Positions 51,801 through 64,000 of a stretch of 64,000 nt of DNA are shown one piece after another; within the stretch, counting starts at the first letter, position 1; each line of letters begins with the position of its first letter. Made by a program: the position numbers and the translations under genes. The notes under the pieces are model-generated. The model did no database searches. It saw only the letters and a list, made by a program, of their open reading frames with translations, and was not told the origin of the DNA. The stretch comes from Muraenolepis orangiensis (lineage: Eukaryota; Chordata; Actinopteri; Gadiformes; Muraenolepididae). The DNA lies in NCBI GenBank assembly GCA_027704905.1, contig CM051000.1, positions 12,300,380 through 12,364,379 of the forward strand, in the 5' to 3' direction.

Positions 51801-53229
51801 ATTGACATATTAGCCAATCTTCAATAGAGTAACAGGCTACTAAGGTTAATGTGTCCACCGAATATGCCAATATATTCACACCAAAGGGGAGGCACTCTTG
51901 TTAAGGCTCGACTAGTGTCATGTGGTATAGGATGCTGATTTTTGTATTGTAAAGAAGACACTTACATTCTCCACTTCTCTTGGATGCAATATTAACTTCC
52001 AAATGTTTTGTGCTGCATGTAGTTTTAAATGCAAAGGGTAACATTCACAGGTACAGCATGAATGAGTTATTGCCCATGTTTGAACTTCATTTATGTAAAA
52101 AAAAAAAAAAGAATAAGTACCCTGCTTTGTTTGCGACTGTAAAAAGATGGAACTTACACTTTGTGTTGTTTTAAATGTTCATCTATTTACATAAATTACC
52201 AAATATTGTATGTAGCCTTTAACAGCACCATTGAAAATAATGTATCACCATAAACATAAATGTTCATATATTATAAACACCACCAAGTATATTCAAAACA
52301 AAATGCCTTACAGACAAGGGACATTCAACCTGAACAGAACTAGTACAATAAAATATTCAAAACACAAGTATCTGCTGGTTCATGGTAAAGCGACATCATA
52401 AAATGCATTTGCTTAAATGGAAATCCAGAGCCGTTATTCAAATATTCCAGTCAGATAATAAGTTCATGCACACAAAAATGAAACTATGAAGGTCAAAGAC
52501 ATGTGAAATGTGATTTTAAAACCGTATTTTCCATTAATTATTTCTGATACATTTGGAATCTAATACCAGGCTAAATGCACATTTAAGGTTATTTTGATCT
52601 GCATTATAAGCCCATTGTAAATTTAAATGTATATTAAGCAAATCACATTGCAATCAAAAGATGAAAACAGATTTTTGTAGTAATATATGTATTTCTGCCA
52701 ACAATTATCCCCACGTCGCGCACTACCGAATGACCCAAACTTTGAATGAAATTGAAACGGTAATCATTTAACCAACAAGGTTTTTTTTAATACCAAATAT
52801 GCATAATTAAATTAAAGCTGCATTTTTGATTTACAAGAGATGTGACTAGTAATGGACAGTAAAACAGGAAGTCAATTATTTTTTGGAAGATCAACTGAAA
52901 TGCCTGCTTAATTAACATTACAGCTATACACTTGCATTACAGAATGCGTTTTAGTAGTAAACACATGAAAACGTGTAACGAAAACTAGGGCTGTACAACA
53001 TCCTATTTTTGTAAATCCTGTGCAGACACGATGGGATACAGCAGCACTTCCAAGGGAAACTACAATATGGTAAATACTTATCTATACAAGATAAAACTGT
53101 TGCGCAATATCAACAAGCTAGATTTTACCTGCTTAAAATAGTACATATATATATGTGTATATATATATATATATATATAAAAAGAAATCAAAGTGTCTCT
53201 TGGTCTTCACAATCTTGAATAGGTTGGAT
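48876..53229. other. Converging 3' ends of mindy2 (+) and sltm (-)
   Basis: No coding exon on either strand. Homopolymer C runs lie near 49365, 49385 and 49928. A plus-strand AATAAA at 52348-52353 would give mindy2 a 3' UTR of about 3.5 kb. A minus-strand ATTAAA (52786-52791) is a possible sltm signal about 440 bp after its stop. A short TA run sits at 53143-53178. The rest is unremarkable AT-rich DNA. Confidence 0.45.
52348..52353 (+). terminator. Candidate poly(A) signal of mindy2
   Basis: AATAAA about 3.47 kb after the mindy2 stop, in an AT-rich stretch. It is a clear consensus hexamer in this inter-gene region, but a long 3' UTR is assumed. Confidence 0.3.
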
Positions 53230-56200
53230 TTAGAACCGTCGTGGTGCTCCTTTGAAGGGCTTGAATCCTCCCACATTGCCTCCGCTGGATAGAGAGTTAT
53301 TAGTGATCTGGACGATTCGGTTCATACCAGACGACGAATGGCTGTAGAATAAGAAGAAAAATGAATTAATAATGCGGTTGGCGATCTGGTAAAAAAAAAC
53401 TAAAAAAAACAGGCAAGATCACAAGCCGTCATATTATACATAAATATTTTTGGGCTCTTTGATCTTTAGTTTTTGAGTTAGCACTTAACTAACAAAAAAA
53501 AATGAATAAAAATGGCAAATTGAATAAAAACAAATATAAGCCAATCAAAGCAATTCTTTAAAAATCAAGTCTCTTAACACTAGAGCCACTGTGAGAGGGT
53601 AAATTCTACTCATTTTTGGGGGTTTCAGCATCACCCTTTCATTACTTTTCCTAAATGTCTTGTTTTTATCTTAAAAATTCCAAACGGTATCAGAAAACAT
53701 GGTTACAATTTTGCGACTTTATATGCTGTAAACATGATCCCACTGTAGCCGAGAGCAGACATCTATAGGTTTACGATAATAGTTAAGAATACGTTTTATA
53801 GAATATTTATTTGGTTACTACTTATTCCCAATGTCACTGATAGACCACAAAACCATATTACGACTATAGAGCCACCCTCTGGTATAGTACTAAGTAAATA
53901 TAAACATGTCACGTATTTTATATTTTGACATTAGACTACTGCCTTGTTGCCTATCATAATTGTAACAAACAAATGTCTCAATGGCATATACAGAGTCTAT
54001 GAATAAAGCAACGTTAAACATTATTAATGTTATACAAAAAACATCGGTACTATTTTTTTTTGGTAGGCAAAAGTACTTTGAGACTAATAATGTCTACATG
54101 CAGGCATTCTTGACTGATATATTGTTTCACGTTCTGAGGACAAATGTAGGTTATTGTCAACTTATTTTTAAGTAGCAATAATTATACTTTAAAAAAAATT
54201 TAGTGCTGCTCAAGTATATGAGCAGTGAAGGTAGATCGTCTTAATCTTTCTTTATTTGTCAAATGCCCATCTGCCAGCTGGCAAGAATCGACCGGAGATT
54301 CTTGCAGCAGTGCAGTACCATCGAGTGGCCTAGATGGTACGTGGTAATGGTACGGTCGGACGAGTCAAATTGACCCGGCGGTCAAATGTAGTTCAGTGGG
54401 GCAGGCGCGCCTGGTGTTAAATAGGTCTACCGCTAAATCCAAGCACAACCTGAGACAACATGAAATGACAGCTACTCTAAAACCATTAAACAAGACGGAA
54501 ACTAGTTGAACATAGTCAAATATAAATCCATTGATTAATAGTGATAGAGCTAGAGGTTCAGTCAACGCTCCGAGCATTTAGAGTGCTGCGTTTGGCATAC
54601 AATACAAACAATAGCACCGCATACTGCTCTGTGTGCAGTCTTGAAAGTTACACAGAAACATAAATAGAGGGGGTCGAGAAACATTTGGGGTGGGGGGGGG
54701 GGGGCAGCTAGCCTCCTGCGCACTGCCCAGGTGCCCTTGAGCAAGGCACCAGAACCCTACACTGCTCCCAGGGCGCTATGTATACAATAGCTGCCCAATG
54801 CTCCCAATACTACGATGGGTTAAACGCAGAGGAACTGTATCCTCCATTGAGGCAAATCGCAGAGACACGTTGATGGTTGCCGAACCAGTATAGACACATG
54901 TCGAACACTCTTACCTCCTAGTTAAAAGCAGGATCTCTTATTGGCATAGGGGGGGGCCAAATACCTGGAGTGTTGAGCCATCAGGCTGCCCCGGTGGTCC
55001 CCCATGCGGCGGTCGGGGAATCCCCCGCTGCCCTGGGAGCCCGAGCTACCGTGCCAGTCCTTCCTGCTGGGGCCCTGGTCTCTGCTGTGCCGCTCCACCA
55101 CCACCTGACGACCAGACGCAAACGCCTGGACACACATTAGTATATGAATTCACATGTGACAACATTGTGTCGCAGAACAACCTTCCACCATTATTACTCG
55201 TCAATCCAAAAAAAGAATAATAACTTTGAGGAGATTTAGGGCGGCATTTAATTACAGGACATTTCTTGAAAACAACAGAATTCCCTACATGGATCGGCAG
55301 CTTGACATGTGTTAATTTGGTTTAATGAGCACAATGTCGTCTGTCTGTTGGGACTCGAGGGGGTGACAATGCTGACCTGGTCTCCCATGACCATGGGTCT
55401 CCCTCCTTCCCGGTCGGTGTACCCGTGTCTCCCGCGGCTGGCTGAACTGGCTCCCCTCAGGGTGGGCCCAGGCACATCCCTGGCAGAGCGCTCAGGGCGC
55501 AGTCGTACCGCATCACTGTTGAACACAAAGGGCAGCGAGACCTTGTTTATTTGGGATCCAGTGGTTTTTAAAAGACACTCCGCCTCGCTTGTAGCTTTGG
55601 ATCAGAGCGTCAAGTGACACAAAATGTAAATACAAAAATATATTTAAAAAATAAATACACAAGTTACCGCATATCTCCCTTGTTGGCATTCAAGCCGCCG
55701 CCGCCGCCGCCATCGTTCTTCCAGCCTCCCTGGCCAGCGTCTCTGGGGGAGCGTGTGTGGGACATGCCGCCCATGGCTGGCCTGGCCGACACGGGCCGCT
55801 CCGCCATGGCCACGGGCCGCCTCTCGTCCCGGTCCCTGCGGTCCGTGTCCCGGAGGTCGGCGCGCGGGGGAGGCGGCGGAGGCGGGTCAGGTCGGCGGAC
55901 CGCGTCGAAGCTCTTGGGGTAGCGGTCAAAACCGGAAGCCTCTCTGTGTGGGGCGGGCCGACTCTTCTTGGCCTCAGGCTCACCGTCAAACCGGTTACGT
56001 CTTCGGTAATAAAAAAATAAAAATAAGTAACGACCTCTCCGCTTCTCTCCCATTGTTTAAACCAATAAATATAAATGTTGTGGATTGCAGGGTATCTTGA
56101 CACATTCATCCACTGCCTATTAGATGATAGTACCTGTCAAAGTTGTTGGGCTGGACAGCAGCCTCTTGGAAGCGGCCCCGGTCTCTGGTGTTGAAGTTGG

Positions 56201-59200
56201 AGAAGCGGTTCTGCTGCCGGTTGTATTCCGTGCCCTGGCCCAGACGGACCTCTGATTCAGGCTGCATCTTCTTATTGCCGTTCCAATAAGAGTCATCTCT
56301 CCGGCTGAGATATTGGATGAAAGGCTTAGTACACATTATTTGCATACAATGCATTTAAGGATCCAACAGTCCAAGTCATGTTATAATAACATGAAGTACA
56401 CTAAAACAATTGGTCTTTGACAACCCAAATACATAACTTACCATATAAAATATTCCAGAGTCTGAAGGTCTTTGAGACCTTTGAGCAATGCTAAAGGATA
56501 CATTTTAACTGATTCTACAAACCATGGAAACATTTCTTCTGCTGCCCGCTGGCTAGTCAAGTTTTTTCATTGGGGTTTTTTTTTTTAAACCAGGTTTAGC
56601 CAAAATTTGACACTTGTTCGATTAAATGCACTCAAGACGAGTTTTGACATGCCTGGGTTGTGTTTCTTTAGAATCCCGTCTGAGAAAGATAACCCAGAGA
56701 GAATGTGTTTATTAAATCTATTAAACGTGCCTCTGTCCCTGGGGAAGTACACATTTTTGCATTAACTGCCTTTGCAGTGAACAGTTAATCAAAAGGTTAG
56801 CTAGAAACTATTTTAGTTGTGGTAGTTTGTCTGATCTTTAAGTAATCGTTCCGACATGGTTTGTTTTGATGACCGACAACCTACTTTAGTGGCCTTGACA
56901 GTCTAGTATCTTTTAATAATTTATATTTTTCAATTGTTGTTTGTAAGAGTGTTGTGAGGATTCATCTGAATTGTGTTGTACAATGACAATAAAGGCATTC
57001 TGAAACTGTACCATCATATATTATCCTGTCCTTGCAGCGGGTGCTGTATATGGATCCCAAATGCCCAAAAAAAAACTTAACTTAACTTTGTTCGCATATC
57101 TTTGTTACTCTTCTTTAGAGAGGTGAACTAAATAGTTGTGGCTTGAAACGGATGGGAAATTGACAGGCCTGTGCAGCAGTTCTGATGTTTTGCCCACCAG
57201 GGCTCCCCATGAGTCACATGACATGAAAACTATGAATAGACCTCTAACAGTTGCACAAGAGACTGAATAAGTACCTGTGCTCCACATCACGGCCTCTTTT
57301 CATGTTGTTTCTCTTCTCCTGTTCATAGCGAAGCTGCTCCTGTTGCCTCCTCAGCTCCTCACGCTCCCGGATAAGCCGCTCCGCCTCCTTGCGCCGTTCC
57401 TGACACACAAGTCACACTTTAAGAACACTACAGCCCCCCCCCACCTCCCCTCTCCACCTTGACTAAATGTTGTGATACAACGCAGTGTTCCTACACATTG
57501 CTTTGTGGCAGTGTCCCGAGCATTGATTTATTTCTAGCAGGCCCTCCACAATAGCACCATTGACATCGTTTACTTACTATTACAAGTGATCAAAAGCGCA
57601 TGCATTGATGTCGAGAGGCTGTATATAAAAATAGGTTTGCTCTCCAACGTTTAGTTACAGGTCCTGTACCTGTTCGATGCGGATCCTCTCCCTCTCCAGC
57701 CTCTCCCTCTCCATGCGCTCACGCTCCAGTTTCTGTCTCTCCATCTCCAGCCTCTGGCGTTCCCGGAGCAGGTTCTCCCTCTCCTCGCGCTCCCGCAGGA
57801 GACTGATGCGTTCTCGCTCCCTGCGTTCGCCCTCTGCGATCTCGCGCCGCCTAGGAATTTTTGGATTTTAAGTAATAATTAAGTAATCATTTAATTAAAG
57901 TAATTAAAAAAAAGAAAAACTGAATATCCCTATCCACATACGACTCGGTACAGTTCTTTGCTTTTGGTCTTGAATCTACACTGGATCTGCAACACATTTG
58001 TGAAAGTGATTGTACCAAGACATTCTCTTGACATGGAATCCTGTTTAAAGCACCTGTAGACTGTTTTCACTCTCCCCGTGAATTCACTCTTCCAACAGCC
58101 TGAACAAACCAGAAGCTGTAACTGGAGAAGGAAGATTTAAAAGTAGGGATACTCCGATCAAGACTTTTGGGGGCCATCACCGATCGCTGGAATCCGAATC
58201 TGCAGATACACTACCGATTACATAGTGGGTGGGGGCTATGGGGATCTTTCATTTAAAGTTCAATATATTGTGTAGTATCATATATTTAAATACTAAGAGC
58301 AATAAAAGTAACTTCTGAAATGCATTGCTGACCTGATGCAAAAGACCTGAGAACATATCATAAATTGATAACTTTAGTTACTGATTAAAATCAACCAATA
58401 ACAATCTTTTCTAGCCTTTACAAGGGCCCAAATCATCTCACGTGACGCTATCCAACCAATCTAATTGCTGCAGTCAGAGAGAAACAGTCCGAGCAATTGT
58501 ACATGGCGTTCTCTAAAAACAGAAAGTGCTCATTCTTCCCACGGGGCAGTTCAAGCCCAGTACGTTGCATTAGTTCTGTGGCGATTATTAAAAGCGGCAA
58601 TGTGAAGCACCACTACAGGATAAAAGCACACATCTTTTGAGAAAGCATACCCACCCAAAATGAAATAAACACAATCTAAGACCCCAATATGGTCAATCTG
58701 TATTTACCAGTAGTTTTGGACAGTGCTGTCGGGATTTCGGCATCAAACACGTTGCGTTTTTTTGCCGCGCACTGAGAAAAGTCTTATGTATTTTGAGTCA
58801 CCTGATCAGCCGTTTTTGAGAGCTCCGATCGATTGGTTTAGAGTGAATTTCGGGCCGATAATGATCGGCGGCCGATCAATGGGAGCATCCCCATTTAAAA
58901 AGGAGATGGGTTTAGACGGGCCAACAATTCTCTGCCAACTCCTGGTAAGTCCGGAAGGGACCACACTATAACCCAACCTAGCCTCAACCACCACCCCACC
59001 CTCATTAAGGTGGGACTATCCAACCAACACAGGAGGTTATTCAGATTCCTGGGGACAATAATTGTACAGGAGAGATGGGGAACATCCCATCCACCATCAA
59101 TAAGCAGCCGAGGATGTTCTTCCGGTGACGGCTGAATAAACTAATAGAAAAAAGTAATCATCCTTCAATCTGTTCAGTACCTGCACCACTCCAGGACAAG

Positions 59201-60179
59201 AGCAGAAGACGGCAGCTCTTACAAGGACTTTGATCAAGCAAAAATCTCTGGTCAAGACCAGAACATTGAGCCTCAGTTTGAGAAATCAGAAGTTTCTTCC
59301 CCATGGCAGTGAGGCTTACAAACAAGCCCCCTGCCTCTCAGATTGAGAACACACACACACACTTACATGTGTACATGCTCAAACCCATTGCACAGACTCA
59401 AGTCCTTTCATTAAATCTTAGCCTTTCACATCCTACATCATTTGGTGTATTGCAAATTCATGTTTGGTTTTATTTCTCCAATATTTGATTTATATCGTGT
59501 TGCTCTTTGTCTTTTTTATGCACCAACCTCACTTTCCTTGTATGTGCAAATATACATGCAAAACAAGAAGCAGTGAATACTCTACTGTGTGAGCAGTGAA
59601 CAGCCAATTGCAACAAGAGGGGGCGGCAGTAGCTGTAGCCGTTAGGACTTAGCTTGAGACTAGGGAGGTTGCCGGTTCAAGTCCTGAAACTCTTGAGCAC
59701 TGTCGAGGTGCCCTTGAGCAAGGCACTACACTGCTCCCCGGGCACTGTACTTAAAAAAAGCTCCTAATACTACTCATAATAGTAGTAGACTGCTCCTAAT
59801 ACTACGATGGGTTAAATGCAGAGAAACTAATTTCACTGTGCGTACATGTATGTGACCAATAAATAGGATTCAATCCTCCAGATTTAAGATACCTGCGTAA
59901 ATCCAACGCCCGGCGGACACGCTCCAGACGCACCACTCGTTCACGCATTCTCTGCTCCTTCATTTTCTCAAAGGGTAGAATTTCGTTGTTTCCCTCTTTG
60001 TTGAAGAAGGGGCGTACTCTCTCCTTCATCATGTGGTACTATGGAGGGGGGAAAGGATACAATACAATGAACTCCACTGTGCCTCGGGTCAGATGGAGCA
60101 ACATAGGTTCTGTGTCAAGTCAACAACAGATAGGATAGGTGAATAGCAGACCTCTTCAGGTGGGATCAGCCACCGGGGA

Positions 60180-60211
<32 letters not shown>

Positions 60212-63200
60212 ATGATGTTGCATATGCATGTTAGGAAACCCGGGCTGAAGAAAAGGGCATTTGATTAATAAACATGCAAGGCAGTTCAAAATGAAATGTT
60301 AGGCAAACCCCAATGGAAACATTGGTTGCAATTTACCTTTTCGAAATAGCGCCCCCTTCTGAAAGGCGCATTTTGTGGTCGCATTTTGTTGAAGTGTTGA
60401 GGGCCTTTGCTATGAGTATAGGGTACAAATTTTCCTGGGCTCTTTGTTCCTATTAATAGAAATACATGAAAACAATTCAGTTTAACACCTCTTTCTGGGC
60501 TATCCTAATTTGTACACTAAAAACAAATAAACACAAAACCTACGGATATGTTTTTTCTCCTCTTTCTTGGTGGAATCTTGGACCAAGTTGGTAGCAACCT
60601 CCACTTTTTCACTTTTCCCGTCTTTTTCTGAAGGTTTCTCTTTCTCTGTCTTCTTGTCATCTTTTTTTGCGACGGGTGGCACTCTGAAAAATATGAATAT
60701 GTTAACAGTGCTTCTTTGAACAACAATCCATAATTGAATTGAGTTAATTATATTACAGTTATATAAACTGCACCCACTTGCTATTCTTTGCTCCAGTGAG
60801 AGTACGCTTCTCGCTGGATTTGCTTGAAGTCGTTTTTTCCTCCGCTTCCTTTTTCAAAAGTTCCTTTTTGAATGGATCACTTTTGACCTACCATTGTAGA
60901 ACAACATTGTAAACCTCGAGCGCAGCCAAGGATTCTCGGGAACAATTGTACAAGTGTTCTCTCGCACTCACCCGCTCCACGTAGATCTGCTGTCCGTGGA
61001 GCTCTGTGCGGTCCAGGTGGGAAATGCAACGCACCACCTCCGCACTGGAAGACATCGTGACCAGGCCATAACACTTGGACCCTGGAGTACGTGCGTTTGT
61101 GACCACTTTGGCACTGAAAACCTGTCGGCAATTAAACATTGGTTTTAGGCAATGATAAACCATGCCTTTAGAGGGCTTGGGGTAAGGGGAGTGTCGTACT
61201 AATTGTATTGTGAGACAAACGATTAAGGGCTAGACAAATAATACTGCCTCAACGTAAACATTGGTTTATTGTTATTTTTATTGTGTACAGTATTGTTATA
61301 GCATAGTGTTGTAAAGTATATGTATAGAACATATAGTATAATATGTTAAATTGTAGGAAATTACTGCAAGAGGGAATGGGGAGTAAGAATTCCATTGTAC
61401 TGCATAAAAACATCTTGAAACAGTTGTATTACAATATTCAACAAAGCTGCAAGGTGCAAAGCTGGGCATCAGTCTACATAAAATATAATCTCAACTTAAA
61501 ATCACCAAAGTTAGACCTTCACCTTGCCATATTTTCCAAACAGGTTCTTTAGATCAGCTGCTTTGGTGTTGGACGAAAGGCCGCTGACCCATACATTTCG
61601 AGAAGAGCTGGTGGTGCTGCTGATGATGCCACCTACAGCAAACAGGAAATATTATCATCAATATTTAGAATAAATCAATCCTGCTCACCCAAACAGATTT
61701 TGCCTCATTGGGTATGGCCATTAATCTGCATTTATACATTTCTGCCAATCGTTTTGTCATTTACCTTTATCGTCTTTTGCTTTTCCATCTCGGTCTCTTG
61801 AGGAGCTACAAAAGTAAATTCAACAACAAACAAAAAAACAAACAGGACAAATGCAGTGAATACTAGTAAATGAAATCCCTGCCGGAAAACTGATTTCACA
61901 AGACACATTCAACAAGACAAGGCACAGAACTATTTTCAGGAAGAAAAAAGAAAAGTCTTCATGGCGTCGATTTGGACAAATCTGTGATAGGCTTCTTTCA
62001 TCGCTTTTCCACTGTCGAGATGAATCAGGTTGTCAGCCAATTTATTCCCTTTGATCAATGTGAATCTTCAGAAGTATGAGGTACTTCGCAGCAAATCTTT
62101 TCTGACCCCCCCCCCCCCCCCAAAAAATGTGACATTGCAGGGACTAATACTCTTTACAACGCCTTGTGTAGGAACTGGAAAAGGCATTAAAAGTGCTGGG
62201 AGGATGACAGTAACAGGTGGGTTTTTCCTCTCATGGTTATTGCCACAACTTAAACCGAACGTCATGGAAATAAATTAACAGTAAATGGCAGGGTTAGGTA
62301 CACCAGTGACATCCCTTAGGGAAAAAAAAGCAAAAATAAAAATCTTGATGCTACCCACAATGCTGCGTTCTTAGTGAGCTGGAACTTGGTAGTAGTATCA
62401 AAGAACTGACATAGAAAGACAAACCTCTTTGCTTGACCTGATGCCCCAGTAGAGGAGAGGCCTTTCTTCCCAGAATCCTTCTCTTTGTCTCCCGTTTCAG
62501 CCTTCTTCTGGGCCTCTCTGCTCTCCTTCTTCATGGGGTCAACCTTGGATCCGACATCGTTCTTACCATCTTTATGGCCCCCTGCCTCTTCATTGTTCAG
62601 GTTGTCGTCATCATCATCATCATCATCATCATGGCCCATGGGTGCAGAGGCCTCTGTGTCATCAGTGCTCTTGTCGGGATCTGGAAGTTTCACATGTTTA
62701 CCTGTTTCCAGGAGATCGTCGCCATCCACATCTAGCGTGATGGCATCTTCGTTGGGGATCGACACAGACAGATGATCATCCTCTGCTTCTTTAGAGGAAT
62801 CCATTGCTTCGGCGTCCGTCTCTGCCACATCAGTCTCGGGGTCAGCGTCTGGATCTGCCTCAGGCTCCGAGTCTGCCTCAGCTTCAGGATCCGGCGAGGT
62901 CATGGGATCAGCCTCGACCGCAGGCTGAGGAGTGGGCTCAGCCTCATCCGCAGGCTCGACCACTGCCTCAGTTGTGGGCTCAGCCTCAGTAGAGGCCTCC
63001 TGCCCAGCTTCAGGCTCGGACATGCTGTCCTCACAGGATGGAGGCTTAGATTTTTCCTGAGTAACTTCATCTGTTTCAGTTATATCTGAGGGAATTAATA
63101 AGGATAAACATGGCAAAAAAACAGCTTTTTTAACATCAACATTGCTGTATTTAACTTCACCTAGAAAGTAGAACACAAAGCAAATCAAGTATTAGTGGTC

Positions 63201-64000
63201 ATCGAGGGCGTAGACACCACAGGAGAAACAAAACACACATCCATCGCTGAAAACCATGGATGGTTGATGCCATGTTCTTCCAGTCTTCTCCACCAAGAGA
63301 CCAAGTCACAATTCATATGGATTGATTTGCATTCCTGATGGCTTCTCAAAACATCTGTACATTCTTCAGCTGTAACCCAGGTTCACATTGACGTGTGAAT
63401 GGCGGTGGGGAGAAACATCCATCGGTCCATCAGTCATTTCTTCTACAATGACAAACCATTCCCCCCATGCATGGTGGTCAGTCCAATAGTATTGCATGTC
63501 ATCTCACAGGGAATCTTCTTCATCTTACAGGGACTCTTCTTTTGCTTCATATAACAAGGGCCATCAATGTCCGTTTTCAGCCTTCCAAAAAAACTCCTAT
63601 CTTCCAATCCACACCGCTGTGTAATGCCCAGTCAAATGTCAAAACACTGTCCGTTGGCCTCAAATGCCGGATGTCCATGCCAAGTCCTAGCATTGGGCAT
63701 TGTGTTGTACGCTGTGCACATCATGCAGTTCCTTCCATGGGGTTGTAGTGTAAAGATACTCTAAAACTTTACAAAACATTTTCACATAGCCATTAGGCTG
63801 CACACAAGTTGCCATTGCTTTGCAATTATAAACGGCACTTTATAGAACCATAGTGGCATTTATAATGTCAAAATAGGTCCTTGTGCATTACTGATTTGTG
63901 ACATAACAAGATAGCGAATAAACTAAAAACGAATTTCATGCAAGTTTCTGTGGCCTCATACCAAGATTGCTAGCTGGGAAGAAGTGTTAAAATGATACCT
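53230..64000 (-). CDS. sltm: SAFB-like transcription modulator, C-terminal ~927 residues
   Basis: Nuclear SAP/RRM protein that modulates transcription and binds RNA. Sixteen coding exons seen, in transcript order: 63085-62425, 61805-61765, 61632-61523, 61121-60972, 60887-60778, 60683-60544, 60449-60337, 60244-60152, 60038-59893, 57850-57670, 57399-57275, 56304-56134, 56000-55668, 55515-55377, 55125-54965 and 53341-53230. They sum to 2786 bp and phases agree throughout. Order: acidic region with DAITLDVDGDDLLETGK, the conserved STGASGQAKS, an RRM (VWVSGLSSNT; CYGLVTM), a Lys/Glu-rich stretch, Q9, a long Arg/Glu coiled coil (ERERLERERIRIEQ), an Arg/Gly/Pro-rich tail, and end GGFKPFKGAPRRF. The motifs match SLTM better than SAFB. 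The SAP-domain exons lie past the window. The last two bases read AG|GTATC on the minus strand and may be the edge of the next exon. Confidence 0.95.
54718..54845 (+). mobile_element. 5'-truncated SINE copy in the last sltm intron
   Basis: Carries the core GTGCCCTTGAGCAAGGCACC and GGGTTAAACGCAGAGGAACT but lacks the tRNA-like head. It is preceded by a poly(G) run. Same family as 10652-10920 and 59619-59890; inserted antisense to sltm. Confidence 0.75.
58144..58895. mobile_element. Probable non-autonomous DNA transposon in an sltm intron
   Basis: The left end GTAGGGATACTCCGATCAA and right end (reverse complement ATGGGGATGCTCCCATTGAT) are imperfect inverted copies. GATCGG-type motifs lie inside both ends (CACCGATCGC; GATCGGCGGCCGATCA). 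The roughly 750-bp interior has no transposase. Similar GGGAT-x-CTCCGAT ends occur in fish hAT-like elements. The boundaries are approximate. Confidence 0.5.
59619..59890 (+). mobile_element. tRNA-derived SINE-like element beside an sltm splice donor
   Basis: Head GGGGCGGCAGTAGC...GTTAGGACTTAG, B-box-like GGTTCAAGTCC, core GTGCCCTTGAGCAAGGCAC, tail AATAGGATTCAATCCTCCAGATTTA. It shares its 3' end, including CCTCCAGATTTA, with the lipc intron 6 copy. It contains a small internal duplication (CTCCTAATACTACT ... CTCCTAATACTACG). Its 3' end is 2-4 bases from the sltm exon donor at 59892. Confidence 0.8.

Noticed and set aside
61113..61121. Acceptor TTTTCAG before TGCC for the second sltm RRM exon
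   Set aside because: It breaks the phase with the upstream donor; the acceptor GACAG|GTTTTCAGT restores the RRM sequence KVFSAKVV.
63105..63177. Possible extra sltm exon (GEVKYSNVD...) upstream of the acidic exon
   Set aside because: An acceptor-like CTAG exists, but no donor gives the phase (1-1) needed to sit between the flanking exons.

Overview
The window is vertebrate nuclear DNA, almost certainly from a teleost fish. Protein-coding exons are small, flanked by GT-AG introns, and match vertebrate gene families. The order aqp9 (+), lipc (+), adam10 (-), mindy2 (+), sltm (-) is the order and orientation I know for human chromosome 15q21-q22, compressed here into 64 kb. The non-coding sequence holds teleost-type dispersed repeats and an extreme load of long CA/GT dinucleotide arrays: nine tracts of about 105-230 bp, roughly 1.4 kb in total. 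Such a load is reminiscent of cod-like (gadiform) genomes, but that species guess is inference only.

Layout. 1-2946: the last three coding exons of the aquaglyceroporin aqp9. 2947-6101: aqp9 3' UTR and intergenic DNA with a CA array and a duplicated ~300 bp block. 6102-12427: complete nine-exon hepatic lipase lipc, 502 aa. 12428-15244: the two converging 3' ends. 15245-39975: complete sixteen-exon adam10 on the minus strand, 755 aa; its 9.3 kb intron 2 is the main accessory region, with a 27-bp minisatellite, two inverted-repeat transposons and near-perfect hairpins. 39976-40845: divergent adam10/mindy2 promoter with two perfect TGACGTCA sites and an AT tract. 40846-48875: complete nine-exon deubiquitinase mindy2, 659 aa. 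48876-53229: converging 3' ends of mindy2 and sltm. 53230-64000: sixteen coding exons of sltm on the minus strand (RRM to C-terminus, about 927 aa); the 5' exons with the SAP domain lie beyond the window.

The genes do not form a pathway. They encode glycerol/water transport, lipoprotein lipid hydrolysis, ectodomain shedding, Lys48-polyubiquitin trimming and RNA-linked transcription control, and their association is old synteny. All exon joins were checked by hand for reading phase, and the phases are consistent in every gene. I saw no bacterial-type system, CRISPR array, tRNA or rRNA gene. The points most worth a second look are a GC-AG terminal intron in lipc, dinucleotide repeats and a SINE lying directly on splice sites, a broken THAP-domain DNA transposon, the 27/54-bp minisatellite beside a transposon, and the paired CRE sites in the divergent promoter.
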